Below the pieces are notes generated by a model. That model did no database searches. It saw nothing but the letters and a program-made list of their open reading frames with translations, and was not told the origin of the DNA. This document shows positions 50,564 through 62,435 of a stretch of DNA of 64,000 bases, piece by piece. The DNA is taken from NCBI RefSeq assembly GCF_022095675.1, contig NZ_JAHYSG010000004.1, positions 124,001-188,000 on the forward strand, written 5' to 3'. Each line of letters starts with the position of its first letter. Position 1 is the first letter of the stretch. The position numbers and the translations under genes were made by a program. The stretch is from Dactylosporangium sp. AC04546. GTDB taxonomy: Bacteria > Actinomycetota > Actinomycetes > Mycobacteriales > Micromonosporaceae.

Positions 50564-51043
50564 TCACAGCGCCTCGATCGCCGCCAGCCATCCGGCCTGA
50601 TCACGAGCCTTCCCGGGCGGCTGGACCTCGGCGAACCGGACCACCCCGGAGGCGTCCACCAGGAACGTCCCGCGGTTCGCGAAGCCCGCCTTCTCGTTGA
50701 ACACCCCGTACGCGCGCGCGACAGCACCGTGCGGCCAGAAATCCGACAGCAGCGGGAAGTCGTAGCCCTCCCGGTCCGCCCACACCTTGTGCGCGTACGG
50801 CGAGTCGACGCTCACCGTCAGCACCTGGACGCTGGGGTTCTGGAAGGCCGAGAGGTTGTCCCGTACCGCGTGCAGTTCGCCCTGGCAGGTGCCGGTGAAC
50901 GCCAGCGGATAGAAGACCAGCAATACCGCTCGGCGGGAGTGGAAGTCGCGCAGGCTGACCTCCTGGTTGTTCTGGTCGCGCAGGGTGAAGTCCGGCGCTG
51001 AGGCGCCCACGGCGAGTGCCGGTTTGCCGACATCCAGGGTCAT
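50564..51043 (-). CDS. ahpE: AhpE-type peroxiredoxin
   Basis: From ATG 51043 the protein is 159 residues. The peroxidatic motif FTGTCQGEL places Cys at 53, with APDFTLRDQNNQEVSL upstream and VSVDSPYAHKVWAD downstream, as in AhpE one-cysteine peroxiredoxins. It reduces peroxides using mycothiol/mycoredoxin-type partners in actinobacteria. Close to the divergent Hsp70-like gene. Confidence 0.9.
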   Translation of the reverse strand: MTLDVGKPALAVGASAPDFTLRDQNNQEVSLRDFHSRRAVLLVFYPLAFTGTCQGELHAVRDNLSAFQNPSVQVLTVSVDSPYAHKVWADREGYDFPLLSDFWPHGAVARAYGVFNEKAGFANRGTFLVDASGVVRFAEVQPPGKARDQAGWLAAIEAL

Positions 51044-51089
51044 GAACCGAGCATGCCAGTTGTCGTACCCAAGGCCTACACTCGCCCGC

Positions 51090-53990
51090 ATGGCAGCCGG
51101 TCCACGTCTGGGCATCGACTTCGGGACCTCCCACACCGTCGCGCTTCTCGCGTGGCCGGATGGGAGGGTCCGTCCGTTGCTGTTCGACGGGTCGCCGCTC
51201 CTTCCGTCGAGCGTCTATGCGCAGGTCGACGGCGCCGTCCTCGTCGGGCGGGACGCCGTGCACGCCGCGCGGGTCGAGCCGGCCCGCTTCGAGGCCAGCC
51301 CCAAGCGGCGCATCGACGACGGCACGGTGCTGCTCGGCGAGCGGGAGGTCACCGTCCCCGCGCTGATCGGCGCCGTGCTCACGCACGTCGCGCAGGAGGC
51401 GACCCGGGTCGCGGGCGGTCCGGTCAGCGCGCTGACCCTGACGCACCCGGCGGCCTGGGGCGTGTCGCGACGCCTCGCGCTCATGGAGGGGGCCAAGCTC
51501 GCCGGCCTGCCGCAGCCCTCGCTCATGCCCGAGCCGGTTGCCGCTGCGCATTACTTCGCAGGTGTACTGCGGAAGCCCCTCGAAGCCGACCAGGGTCTGC
51601 TGGTGTACGACTTCGGCGGCGGCACGTTCGACGCGAGCATCGTCACCCGCGCCGGCGAGGGCTTCGACGTGCGCGCGGTCGACGGCATCGACGACCTGGG
51701 CGGCCTCGACCTCGACGCGCTGATCGTCGACTACGCGAAGCAGCAGCTGCCCGACGCCGACGTCTGGGCCCGGCTCGAGGGCCCGCAGACGACCGAGGAC
51801 CGGCGGTATCGCAGGCTGCTCTGGGACGACGCCCGCATCGCCAAGGAGATGCTGTCGCGCACGGCGGCGACCGGGCTGCACGTGCCGATCCTCGCCGCCG
51901 ACCTCAACATCACCCGCGACGCCTTCGAGGAGCGGGCCCGCCCGCTGCTCGAGCAGACGGTGCGCACCACCTCCGCGGTGGTCCGCTGGGCCGGCCTCGA
52001 CAAGGCCCGCCTCGCCGGCATCTTCCTCGTCGGCGGCTCCAGCCGCATCCCGCTCGTCGCGACCCTGCTCGAGCGCGAGCTCGGCATGGCCCCCACGATG
52101 ATCGAGCAGCCCGAGCTCGTCGTGGCCGAGGGCAGCCTCCGCGCCTGGGTCAGCGTCGCCCCGTCCACCGGACAGCCCGCCGACCAGCCCAACGGCGGCC
52201 CCGCACCCGCGAGCGGAGGTCCGGGCGCAGGCCTGGCCGCCGGTCCCGGCCTGGCCGCAGCCGGCGGACTGGCCGCGGGCGCCGTGGGCGCCGCCGCCGG
52301 CGCACCGCCGGTCAGCGCGCCGCCCGGCACCTTCCAGCCCCCGGTCAGCTCGCCCCCGGGGACGTTCCCGCCGCCCGTCAGCGCGCCGCCCGGCACGTTC
52401 CAGCCGGGCCAGCAGCAGCCCCAGCCGGCCGCCTTCCAGCAGCCGGGCCATCCGCAGGGCCAGCCCGGGGTGTTCCAACAGCCCGGCCAGCCACAGGGTC
52501 AGCCCGGCGCGTTCCAGCAGCCCGGCCAGCCCCAGGTCCAGCCGCAAGGCCAGCCGCAGGGTCAGCCCGGCATGTTCCAACAGCCGGGCCAGCCACAGGG
52601 GCAGCCCCAGAGTCAGCCCGGCGCCTTCCAACAGCCGGGCCAGCCTCAGGTCCAGCAGCCCGGGCCAGGCTTCCCGCCACCGGTCCAACCACAGGTGCCT
52701 CAGCCGCTCCAGGGGCCGCCGCCGGGCTACCAGCAGGCGTACCCGCAGGCCCCGGTCAGCGGCGTCCCCCAGGCCCCCGTCAGCGGCGTCCCGCACGCGC
52801 CCGTGAGTGGCGTCCCCGGCACCCCGGTGAGCGGCATCCCCGGCAGCGGCGCCCCGATCAGTGCCGTGCCCGTGAGCCCGCCGCAGCCGCCACGCCCCCC
52901 GCAGCCGCCGGTGTACCCGACGGTGCGCCCCGCGGCCGGCCAGAGCTACCAGGGCGGCGTGTACCGGGGCAACGACGCGGAGTCGACCCAGCCCCTGCCG
53001 CCCCGCACCGTGCACGCCGTGCCGGCCATCCCCAACTACCAGTCGCCGTCCGCGATGAAGGTCGACTACGCCCAGCCGCCCCGGGAGGAGATCCCGGCGC
53101 CGGCACCGCGCCCGCGGCGCAACATCGCCGTGCCGGTGCTGGTCGTGGTGCTGGTGCTCGCGCTCGGCCTCGCCGGATACGTGGTCTTCCAGGACCGGGC
53201 GAACAAGTCCGCGAACGGCCCCGGGGCGACCCAGTCGTCCAGCGCGCCCGCCTCGGCGCCGGCGCCGACCACGACGCCGCAGGTCATCCCCGCGTACCAG
53301 CGGGAGGAGCGGCCCGGCTGGGTGCCCGACGGCTGGAAGCGGATGTCGCTGCCGTCGATCGACAAGATCTGGTATACCCAGGACGAGGAGGCCGGCGGCA
53401 AATGCACGGCCACGACGGACGAGTTACACGTCACGACCAAGGTCAACGGGCTCACCGGCTGCACCCTGCAGAAGCCGCTCGACGTGAAGCTGGCCGACTC
53501 GGGCATCGAGGCCAAGGTGCACGTGACCAGCGGCTGCGCGGGCATGTGGCTGCGGACCGGCAGCCGGGGGTACACGCTGGGCTACTGCGCCAACGGCTAC
53601 GTGCGTCTGCACCGGCTGGCCGACAGCGGCCCGGGCAAGAACAACCTGATCGAGGAGTGGTACGTCAAGGCGAGCGAGGACACCTACGTCGCCTTCGCCG
53701 TCGCCGGGGACGCGCTGGTCATCTACGCCGGCGGCGAGCAGGTCGGCCGGGTCTCCGACCAGGAGATCCGGGACGGGCGGACCAACCTGGGCGCGTTCAG
53801 CACGACGGGCGACGCGGCCGACGTGACGTTCTCGGACGTGCGGGTGTTCACGCCCCAGCCGACTGCCACCAACACCCAGAAGAACTCGCCGGCGCCCACC
53901 CGCTCCGGCTGGTGGGGCTCGGGCTCGCCGTCGGCCTCCGCGAGCAACTCGAAGAAGCCGTCGACGAGCGCGACGCCCACCAGCGACTGA
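51090..53990 (+). CDS. Membrane-anchored Hsp70-like protein with extracellular C-terminus
   Basis: The 966-residue chimera begins with an Hsp70/DnaK ATPase domain (GIDFGTSHT at about 7-15, VYDFGGGTFD at about 171-180, FLVGGSSRIP). No substrate-binding domain follows; instead a Pro/Gln/Gly-rich repeat region (FQQPGQPQGQPG-type, about 350-640), one TM helix (VPVLVVVLVLALGLAGYVVF, about 680-700) and an extracellular domain with WLRTGSRGYTLGYC and VGRVSDQEIRDG, a LamG/DUF1080-like beta sandwich. TACACT 7 nt before ATG suggests a leaderless transcript. Possibly a cell-envelope sensor; role unproven. Confidence 0.8.
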   Translation: MAAGPRLGIDFGTSHTVALLAWPDGRVRPLLFDGSPLLPSSVYAQVDGAVLVGRDAVHAARVEPARFEASPKRRIDDGTVLLGEREVTVPALIGAVLTHVAQEATRVAGGPVSALTLTHPAAWGVSRRLALMEGAKLAGLPQPSLMPEPVAAAHYFAGVLRKPLEADQGLLVYDFGGGTFDASIVTRAGEGFDVRAVDGIDDLGGLDLDALIVDYAKQQLPDADVWARLEGPQTTEDRRYRRLLWDDARIAKEMLSRTAATGLHVPILAADLNITRDAFEERARPLLEQTVRTTSAVVRWAGLDKARLAGIFLVGGSSRIPLVATLLERELGMAPTMIEQPELVVAEGSLRAWVSVAPSTGQPADQPNGGPAPASGGPGAGLAAGPGLAAAGGLAAGAVGAAAGAPPVSAPPGTFQPPVSSPPGTFPPPVSAPPGTFQPGQQQPQPAAFQQPGHPQGQPGVFQQPGQPQGQPGAFQQPGQPQVQPQGQPQGQPGMFQQPGQPQGQPQSQPGAFQQPGQPQVQQPGPGFPPPVQPQVPQPLQGPPPGYQQAYPQAPVSGVPQAPVSGVPHAPVSGVPGTPVSGIPGSGAPISAVPVSPPQPPRPPQPPVYPTVRPAAGQSYQGGVYRGNDAESTQPLPPRTVHAVPAIPNYQSPSAMKVDYAQPPREEIPAPAPRPRRNIAVPVLVVVLVLALGLAGYVVFQDRANKSANGPGATQSSSAPASAPAPTTTPQVIPAYQREERPGWVPDGWKRMSLPSIDKIWYTQDEEAGGKCTATTDELHVTTKVNGLTGCTLQKPLDVKLADSGIEAKVHVTSGCAGMWLRTGSRGYTLGYCANGYVRLHRLADSGPGKNNLIEEWYVKASEDTYVAFAVAGDALVIYAGGEQVGRVSDQEIRDGRTNLGAFSTTGDAADVTFSDVRVFTPQPTATNTQKNSPAPTRSGWWGSGSPSASASNSKKPSTSATPTSD

Positions 53991-54417
53991 CCGGGCAGCT
54001 CCGAGCCGCGCGGATGCTGCCGGAACGGAGCAGGAGGCGGTCGGCGCTGAGCAGAGGCGGGTCGAGCTGAGCCGAGGGCGGGTCGGCGCTGAGCAGAGCC
54101 GGGACGCCGCTGAGCAGGGGGCGGGTCCGCGCCAAGCAAGGGCGGGTCGGGCTGAGCAGGGGGCGGCCGGCTGTAGAGCGCGGGAGCAGTGGTTCGAATG
54201 GCCGCACAGCCCCCGCCGGACCCGTGCCGGGCTCTTGCGCGTGCCAGCGCTGGCACAACCGAGTGTCGGGGGCGTGGCGAAGCGACCGACGGCATTGCGA
54301 CCGGCGGTTCTCGGCGAGCGCACCGCGACCACTGACGGCGCAGCGGGGCGCGCGCCGGCATCCCCCGTGGGGTGACGGTGAGGGCGGGTCGCCGCGGGCC
54401 GCGCCCCCTACCGGCGG
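53991..54417. other. 427-bp intergenic region with repeats, no gene
   Basis: It contains the tandem 20-22 bp repeats at 54034-54159 and a perfect 16-bp palindrome, GTGCCAGCGCTGGCAC, at 54241-54256. No frame is convincing. Confidence 0.5.
54034..54159. repeat. Six degenerate tandem repeats of 20-22 bp
   Basis: Units at about 54034, 54054, 54074, 54096, 54117 and 54138 follow AGGCGGGTCGGCGCTGAGCAG with substitutions. They are contiguous with no spacers, so this is not CRISPR. It follows the Hsp70-like gene. Confidence 0.7.
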
Positions 54418-54849
54418 TTAGCGGCGGGAGCGGGCCGCCCGGGGCGCCACCAGGCGCGCGGCGGTCCAGTCCTTGCCCGCGTTGACCGTCGAGGTCTGCT
54501 GCAGTCCGGCGGTGGGCGCCGACTCGTTGATCTCGCTCGGCTCGACGTGCCCGGGGCGGCCGGCCTTGGGCGTGAGCAGCCACACCACGCCATTGTCCGC
54601 CAGGGGGCCCAAGGCGTCGATGAGCGTCTCGACCAGGTCGCCGTCCTCGTCGCGCCACCAGAGCAGCACCACGTCGACGACCTCGTCGGTCTCCTCGTCA
54701 ACCAGGTCCCCGCACCGGTCGATCAGGACGTCGCGGAGATCCTGGTCGACGTCGTCGTCGTACCCCATCTCCATAACGACCATGCCCGGTTCGACGCCGA
54801 ACCGGTCCGCCAGGCTCTTCACCTCGGCCTGACCCGCGGTCGCGTTCAC
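54418..54849 (-). CDS. DUF3052 protein
   Basis: The 143-residue protein from GTG 54849 (GGAGG upstream) shows DRFGVEPGMVVMEMGYDDDV, VDVVLLWWRDEDGDL, VWLLTPKAGRPGHVEPSEI and APTAGLQQTSTVNAGKDW, full DUF3052. This actinobacterial family is conserved near aceE and ahpE genes; function unknown. It is acidic and soluble. Confidence 0.92.
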   Translation of the reverse strand: MNATAGQAEVKSLADRFGVEPGMVVMEMGYDDDVDQDLRDVLIDRCGDLVDEETDEVVDVVLLWWRDEDGDLVETLIDALGPLADNGVVWLLTPKAGRPGHVEPSEINESAPTAGLQQTSTVNAGKDWTAARLVAPRAARSRR

Positions 54850-54958
54850 TGTCCACTGCCTCCTGTCGCAACACACCACTTGTTAGCGCGTAGTCCACAC
54901 AGTACGGGCCGTCAACGCAAGTGGCGCACCGATGCGATCGAAAAACTATCGGTCTAAA

Positions 54959-57955
54959 CTACCGGGCCAACAGTGATCTCGCCCCCTGGACGATCTGTTC
55001 CTCGGAGACGAGGACGTGGTTGGCGGCCGGGCCGAGCGGCACGAACGAGTCCACGGCGGCGACCCGGCGGGCGACCCCGACGTAGCCGGCGTCGACCAGG
55101 GCGGCGATGATGCCCTCGCCCACGCCGCCGGAGCGGCGGGTCTCGTCCACGACCAGCACCCGGCCCGTGTCGGAGGACTGCTTGATGATGTCGCCGACCG
55201 GCAGCGGGGACAGCCACCGCAGGTCGACGACCCGGCAGGCGATGCCCTCGCCGGCGAGCCGCGCGGCCGCCCGCAGCGACAGCCGCACCCCGTTGCCGAA
55301 GGTGATGATCGTCAGGTCGTCGTTGGGCCCGCTGGCGTACGTGCGGGCCCGGCCGATCGGCACGTGGATGGCCGACCACTCGCTCGGCGGGGCGTAGTCG
55401 GACAGCCACCAGTTGTCGGTCTCGGTGTGCAGGTCCCGGGTGTGGTACAGCGCGATCGGCTCGAGGAAGACGCACACGCTCCCGTCGACGACGGCGCTGG
55501 CCAGGCACGTCCGCAGCATCGGCGCGGCGTCCTCGGCCCGGGCCGGGGCCGCCACCACCAGGCCGGGGATGTCCCGGAGCACGGCCAGGGCGTTGTCGTT
55601 GTGGAAGTGGCCGCCGAAGCCCAGCTGGTAGGCCAGCCCGGCGACCCGCACCACCATCGGGTTGTGGAACGCGCCCTGCGAGAAGAACTGCATCGTGGCC
55701 GCCTCGCCGCGCAGCTGGTCCTCGGCGTTGTGGAGATAGGCGAGATACTGAATCTCCGGTACTGGGAGCAGGCCCGCGATCCCCGCCCCGAGCCCGAGCC
55801 CGAGGATGCTGGTCTCGTCGAGCAGGGTGTCGAAGACGCGGGTCGCGCCGAAGCGGTCCCGCAGGCCCTTGGTCACCCCGTAGACGCCGCCCTTCGCGGC
55901 CACGTCCTCGCCGAAGACGACCATCTGGGGGTACGCCAGCATCGCGTCCGTCAGCGTCGCGTTGATCGTCTGGGCCAGGGTCAGCGGCCCGGCCCGCTCC
56001 GGGAGCCGGCCGTTGAAGGCGGCGGCCCGGGTGGGCGGCTGCCCGTTCCCGTTGAGCCGGCTGTCCCGCGCGGGCTCGGGAGCGTCCCGGTCGGGCCGCG
56101 CGGCCCCGGCCGGCGACACCGGCTCCGGGTCCGGCCACTCCTCGTCCGCAGCGGAGTCGGCGGCGGAGTCGGCGGCGGAGTCGGCGGCGGAGGCGGAGTT
56201 GTCCGACGAATCCGAAATGTCGGAAACGTGCGGGAGGGCCTCGGCGGAGCCGGCCGGGACCAGGGCGGACGAGGTCGAAGTCTGGGAGACGGACGGACCG
56301 GCCGCGGCCGAACCGTCAGCGGCCGGCGGACCGGACGTCGGCGAACCGAGTGCGACCGGCGGAGCGGACGTCGGCGAACCGTGCGTAGCCGGGAGCGCGG
56401 CGGGCGGACCAGAGGTCGGCGAACCATGCGTAGCCGGGAGGGCGGCCGGCGGACCGGACGTCGGCGAACCGGGCGTGGCCGGAAGCGCGGCCGTCGGCGA
56501 ACCGTCGGCAGCGGGGGGAGCTGACGCCGGTCCGGCGTAGCCGCCGCCAGGCCCGCCACCGGACGTCGGCGAAACTTCCGCGGTCGGGTGCGACGGGGGC
56601 GCGCTGTGACGGCCGCCCGGGAGCTCGGGGGCGGACGAAGGCGAAGCCGGCCCGGCGGCGGCCCCGGAGGACGCCCACAGCGGCTGGCCGGCGGTCATCC
56701 GCGGTGCCGCCCCGCCCGCCCGGGTGAACTCCAGGTCGTCGCCGATCGCCGCGACGTCGCCGTCCTCGTCGTCCATCAGTGCCGTCGCCGAGTCGCTCAC
56801 CGCGCGGGAGACGCGGACGGGGCGGCGCGGGGCCAGCGGAGCGGTCACCTCCGAGGCGTTCGCCAGGCGGGGCTCGCCGAGCACCTCCTCGGCCACCCGG
56901 CGCACGTCCCAGCCCAGCTCGTCGTAGCGGGCCATGAGCTCGGCCGGGGTGGCCACGCCGGCGTCGACCAGCAGGCGGGCGGTGTGGACGAGGGGGTCGC
57001 GGGCGAGGTCGGCGGCGATCTCGACGGGGGAGCGGTACGCCATCTCGGCGTCGGCCCCCGCGTGGCCCATCAGCCGGACCGTGGTGAGGTGCAGGATGGC
57101 CGGGCGGCGGTACCGCCGGACCCAGGCCGCGGCCTCGGCGGTCTTGTCGTAGGTGGCCGCGCTGTCGGTGCCGTCGGCGGCGTAGTACCGCAGGCCGGGG
57201 CGGCTCTGCAGGGCCGCGGTGACCCAGCCCTCGGGCGAGCGGACGCTGATGCCCAGCCCGTTGTCCTCGCAGACGAAGAGCAGCGGCAGCTTGATGCCGA
57301 CGTGGTCGCACCAGCCCGCGGTGTTGAACGCGGCGGTGGCGGCGGCGTGGTTGATCGAGGCGTCGCCGAAGGAGCACACGACGACCGCGTCGGCCGGCCA
57401 GCCGTGCCCGTTGGCGGGCGGGTTGAGGCGGCGGCCGCGGCCGAGGGCGTACGCGATGCCGACCGCCCGCGGCAGGTGCGAGGCGATCGTCGACGTGGTC
57501 GGGATGACGTGCAGGTCGGCGTGGCCGAAGACCTTGTGCCGGCCGCCGGCGATCGGCTCCCGGGCCGAGGCCACGACGCCGCGCAGCACGTCACGGATCG
57601 GGTCGCTGCCCGCCACCTGGCCCGCGCGCATGCAGTAGAAGCCGCCCGAGCGGTAGTGCAGCAGCGCCGGGTCGGTCGGGCGCAAGGCCGCCGCGACCGC
57701 CGCGTTCCCCTCGTGGCCCGACGACCCGATCGTGTAGTAGCCGGCGTCGAAGCTGCGCAGCCAGCGGGCCGCCAGGTCGAGGTGCCGGCTCGTCGACTGG
57801 GCGTCGTAGAGCGCCCGGGCCTGCGCGCCGGTGAGCGCGGTGTCGTCCCGCACCGGCTCGTCGACGGCCCGGATGACCGTGGTGGTGACGAGCCCGGCAA
57901 GCTCCGCGCGAAAGCGCTCGTCGAGATCCTGAGGGGTGGTCACGCTCGACAGCAT
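54959..57955 (-). CDS. Fused alpha/beta E1 of a branched-chain/2-oxoacid dehydrogenase
   Basis: The 998-residue chain fuses an E1-alpha module (about 1-385; SSGHEGNAAVAAALRPTDPA, VVCSFGDASINHAAATAAFN for TPP/Mg binding) to an E1-beta module (about 665-998; VVFGEDVAAKGGVYGVTKGL, LPVPEIQYLAYLHNAEDQLRG). A low-complexity linker of about 280 residues contains PTSGPPAALPATHGS-like repeats. These E1 proteins decarboxylate 2-oxoacids with TPP; no E2/E3 genes are adjacent. Fusion of the two subunits occurs in some actinobacteria; the long linker is unusual. Confidence 0.88.
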   Translation of the reverse strand: MLSSVTTPQDLDERFRAELAGLVTTTVIRAVDEPVRDDTALTGAQARALYDAQSTSRHLDLAARWLRSFDAGYYTIGSSGHEGNAAVAAALRPTDPALLHYRSGGFYCMRAGQVAGSDPIRDVLRGVVASAREPIAGGRHKVFGHADLHVIPTTSTIASHLPRAVGIAYALGRGRRLNPPANGHGWPADAVVVCSFGDASINHAAATAAFNTAGWCDHVGIKLPLLFVCEDNGLGISVRSPEGWVTAALQSRPGLRYYAADGTDSAATYDKTAEAAAWVRRYRRPAILHLTTVRLMGHAGADAEMAYRSPVEIAADLARDPLVHTARLLVDAGVATPAELMARYDELGWDVRRVAEEVLGEPRLANASEVTAPLAPRRPVRVSRAVSDSATALMDDEDGDVAAIGDDLEFTRAGGAAPRMTAGQPLWASSGAAAGPASPSSAPELPGGRHSAPPSHPTAEVSPTSGGGPGGGYAGPASAPPAADGSPTAALPATPGSPTSGPPAALPATHGSPTSGPPAALPATHGSPTSAPPVALGSPTSGPPAADGSAAAGPSVSQTSTSSALVPAGSAEALPHVSDISDSSDNSASAADSAADSAADSAADEEWPDPEPVSPAGAARPDRDAPEPARDSRLNGNGQPPTRAAAFNGRLPERAGPLTLAQTINATLTDAMLAYPQMVVFGEDVAAKGGVYGVTKGLRDRFGATRVFDTLLDETSILGLGLGAGIAGLLPVPEIQYLAYLHNAEDQLRGEAATMQFFSQGAFHNPMVVRVAGLAYQLGFGGHFHNDNALAVLRDIPGLVVAAPARAEDAAPMLRTCLASAVVDGSVCVFLEPIALYHTRDLHTETDNWWLSDYAPPSEWSAIHVPIGRARTYASGPNDDLTIITFGNGVRLSLRAAARLAGEGIACRVVDLRWLSPLPVGDIIKQSSDTGRVLVVDETRRSGGVGEGIIAALVDAGYVGVARRVAAVDSFVPLGPAANHVLVSEEQIVQGARSLLAR

Positions 57956-58019
57956 GGCCGAAAACGGTCATCGGATGCCACTCCCGACCGGGATCCCGAC
58001 CGTCGCGGCGTCGGTCCGG

Positions 58020-58478
58020 TCAGCCGTTCCGGCGCTCGGCGAGGGCCTTGTACTGCTCCGAAGCGAGGAATCCGGGCACCAGGCGAAGGGCGGTGACGCC
58101 CAGGTCGAGGGCGAGTATCTCGCCGGGTGTGAGGAAGACCATGGCCTGCCCCTCGCCGAGGACGACGTCGTCCTGGGTGGCGTCGGTGGGGCCGTAGAAG
58201 ACGTGCATCTCGACCAGCCCGTCCACGGTGGACACGGACGGGCGGGTGCCGGTGAAGTAGTGCTCCAGGGCCGCGGCGGTCAGGCCGGTCTCCTCCAGCA
58301 CCTCACGGCGGGCCGCCTCGATCGGCTCCTCGCCCTCCTCGATCTTGCCGCCGGGCATCGCCCACTGGTTCGGCGAGACCTTGGCGTGCTGGTCGCGGTG
58401 CTGCATGAGGATTCGGCCCTCGGGGTCGACCAGGAACACGACGGCGACGCGGCGCTCGATCACGGCATCAATCCTCAC
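58020..58478 (-). CDS. Nudix hydrolase
   Basis: The 152-residue protein has the Nudix box GGKIEEGEEPIEAARREVLE then ETG and the preceding PNQWAMPGG. GTG 58478 or GTG 58463 could start it. It likely hydrolyses a nucleoside diphosphate derivative; substrate unknown. It lies between the fused E1 gene and YjbQ gene, on the same strand as both. Confidence 0.9.
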   Translation of the reverse strand: MRIDAVIERRVAVVFLVDPEGRILMQHRDQHAKVSPNQWAMPGGKIEEGEEPIEAARREVLEETGLTAAALEHYFTGTRPSVSTVDGLVEMHVFYGPTDATQDDVVLGEGQAMVFLTPGEILALDLGVTALRLVPGFLASEQYKALAERRNG

Positions 58479-58552
58479 GCGTGGCGGCGCTCAGGCCGCG
58501 CAGAAACCCGGTTCATTCAGCCTTCCTCCCAGGCATTCATCCGGCCAGGCAT

Positions 58553-58957
58553 TCATCCGGACAGGAACGAGAAGCGGACCTGACGGGTGGCGTTGTCGCC
58601 GTTGGGGTCCACCAGGCAGACGGACTGCCAGGTGCCGAGCGCGAGCCGGCCGCCGATCACCGGCAGCGTCGCGTAGGGGGCGACGAACGCCGGCATGACG
58701 TGGTCGCGGCCGTGGCCGGGGGAGCCGTGGCGGTGCTGCCAGCGCCCGTCGGCCGGCAGCACGTCGTCGAGGGCCCGGAGCAGGTCGTCGTCACTGCCGG
58801 CGCCGGTCTCGATAATGGCGACCCCCGCCGTGGCGTGCGGGACGAAGACGTGCAGCAGGCCGTCGCCGAGGCCGGCCACGAACCGGCTCGCCTCGTCGGT
58901 GATGTCGCGCACGACCGGCCGGGATCCGGTCCGGACGGTGATGACCTCGGTCTGCAT
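58553..58957 (-). CDS. YjbQ/UPF0047 family protein
   Basis: The 134-residue protein has VPHATAGVAIIETGAGSD, HRHGSPGHGRDHVMPAFVAP, LALGTWQSVCLVDPNG, the conserved His/Glu/Asp set of the YjbQ family, which has thiamine phosphate synthase activity in some members. Single gene. Confidence 0.9.
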   Translation of the reverse strand: MQTEVITVRTGSRPVVRDITDEASRFVAGLGDGLLHVFVPHATAGVAIIETGAGSDDDLLRALDDVLPADGRWQHRHGSPGHGRDHVMPAFVAPYATLPVIGGRLALGTWQSVCLVDPNGDNATRQVRFSFLSG

Positions 58958-58987
58958 CGGCACAGTTAAGCAGGCGGCCGGGTGAAA

Positions 58988-59425
58988 TCAGTCGCTGGAG
59001 CTGGAACTCGAGGAGCCCGAGTCCGAGCTCGACGAGCCGGAGTCGGAGCTGGAACTGGACCCGGAATCCGAGGAAGACCAGCCGGAGTCCGACGAGGACG
59101 AGCCGGAGTCCGAGGACGACCAACCCGAGTGATGGTCGTGATGGATGGTGTGGCCATAGGTGTGGTACCCCGGGCTGGAGTCCCCGGAGGACGAGGACGA
59201 CGAGGACGACGAGGACCAGGTCTGGTGGTGGTAGTTGTCGGGCGTCCAGTTCGGCCCGAGATCATGACTGCCACCACCGGAGGAGCCGGTGAACGTGCCG
59301 CGCATCGGCCGGGTGGCCTTGCGCACGACGGTCACCACGACGACCACGGCGACGATCACGGCCACCGTGACGATGCCGCAGGGGAGAAGCAGCCACCAGG
59401 CGGAGTTATCGGACACGGGCGGCAC
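58988..59425 (-). CDS. Membrane protein with Ser/Asp-repeat tail
   Basis: The 145-residue product has one TM helix (LLLPCGIVTVAVIVAVVVVV), a basic juxtamembrane RKATRP, a His/Tyr-rich stretch (GYHTYGHTIHHDHHSG) and a C-terminal tail of SSSDSGSSSSDSGW repeats. Ends with about 60% serine. Function unknown; a phosphorylation- or metal-sensitive tail is speculative. Confidence 0.6.
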   Translation of the reverse strand: MPPVSDNSAWWLLLPCGIVTVAVIVAVVVVVTVVRKATRPMRGTFTGSSGGGSHDLGPNWTPDNYHHQTWSSSSSSSSSSGDSSPGYHTYGHTIHHDHHSGWSSSDSGSSSSDSGWSSSDSGSSSSSDSGSSSSDSGSSSSSSSD

Positions 59426-59690
59426 CGTAGCCGACGGGCGGGCCTGGGATACTCAAAGAGTCGCCGTCCCGTCAATAGTGAAACGCCACAGTAGTTACTC
59501 GCCGGTATCGTGTCGAGCGTCGCAGTTGGCGGTCAGTAGACGTGACGGACGGCGCCGGGGACGGGCAGGATGGGACATGGGCTCACACAACGGCCATGAA
59601 CCATCGAGCCACACCCCATCGGCCACCCAGACCGGTCGCAGCGATTTGTCGCACCCGCCGTCCGGTCGCGACGTTTGAGAAGGAACGCCT

Positions 59691-62435
<2,745 letters not shown>

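Noticed and set aside
54034..54159. CRISPR array
   Set aside because: Repeats are contiguous, degenerate and without spacers; no cas genes in the window.
56130..56600. Separate gene or minisatellite in the fused E1 linker
   Set aside because: The repeats are in frame within the E1 chain on the minus strand and both flanking E1 modules are in the same frame, so they encode the linker.
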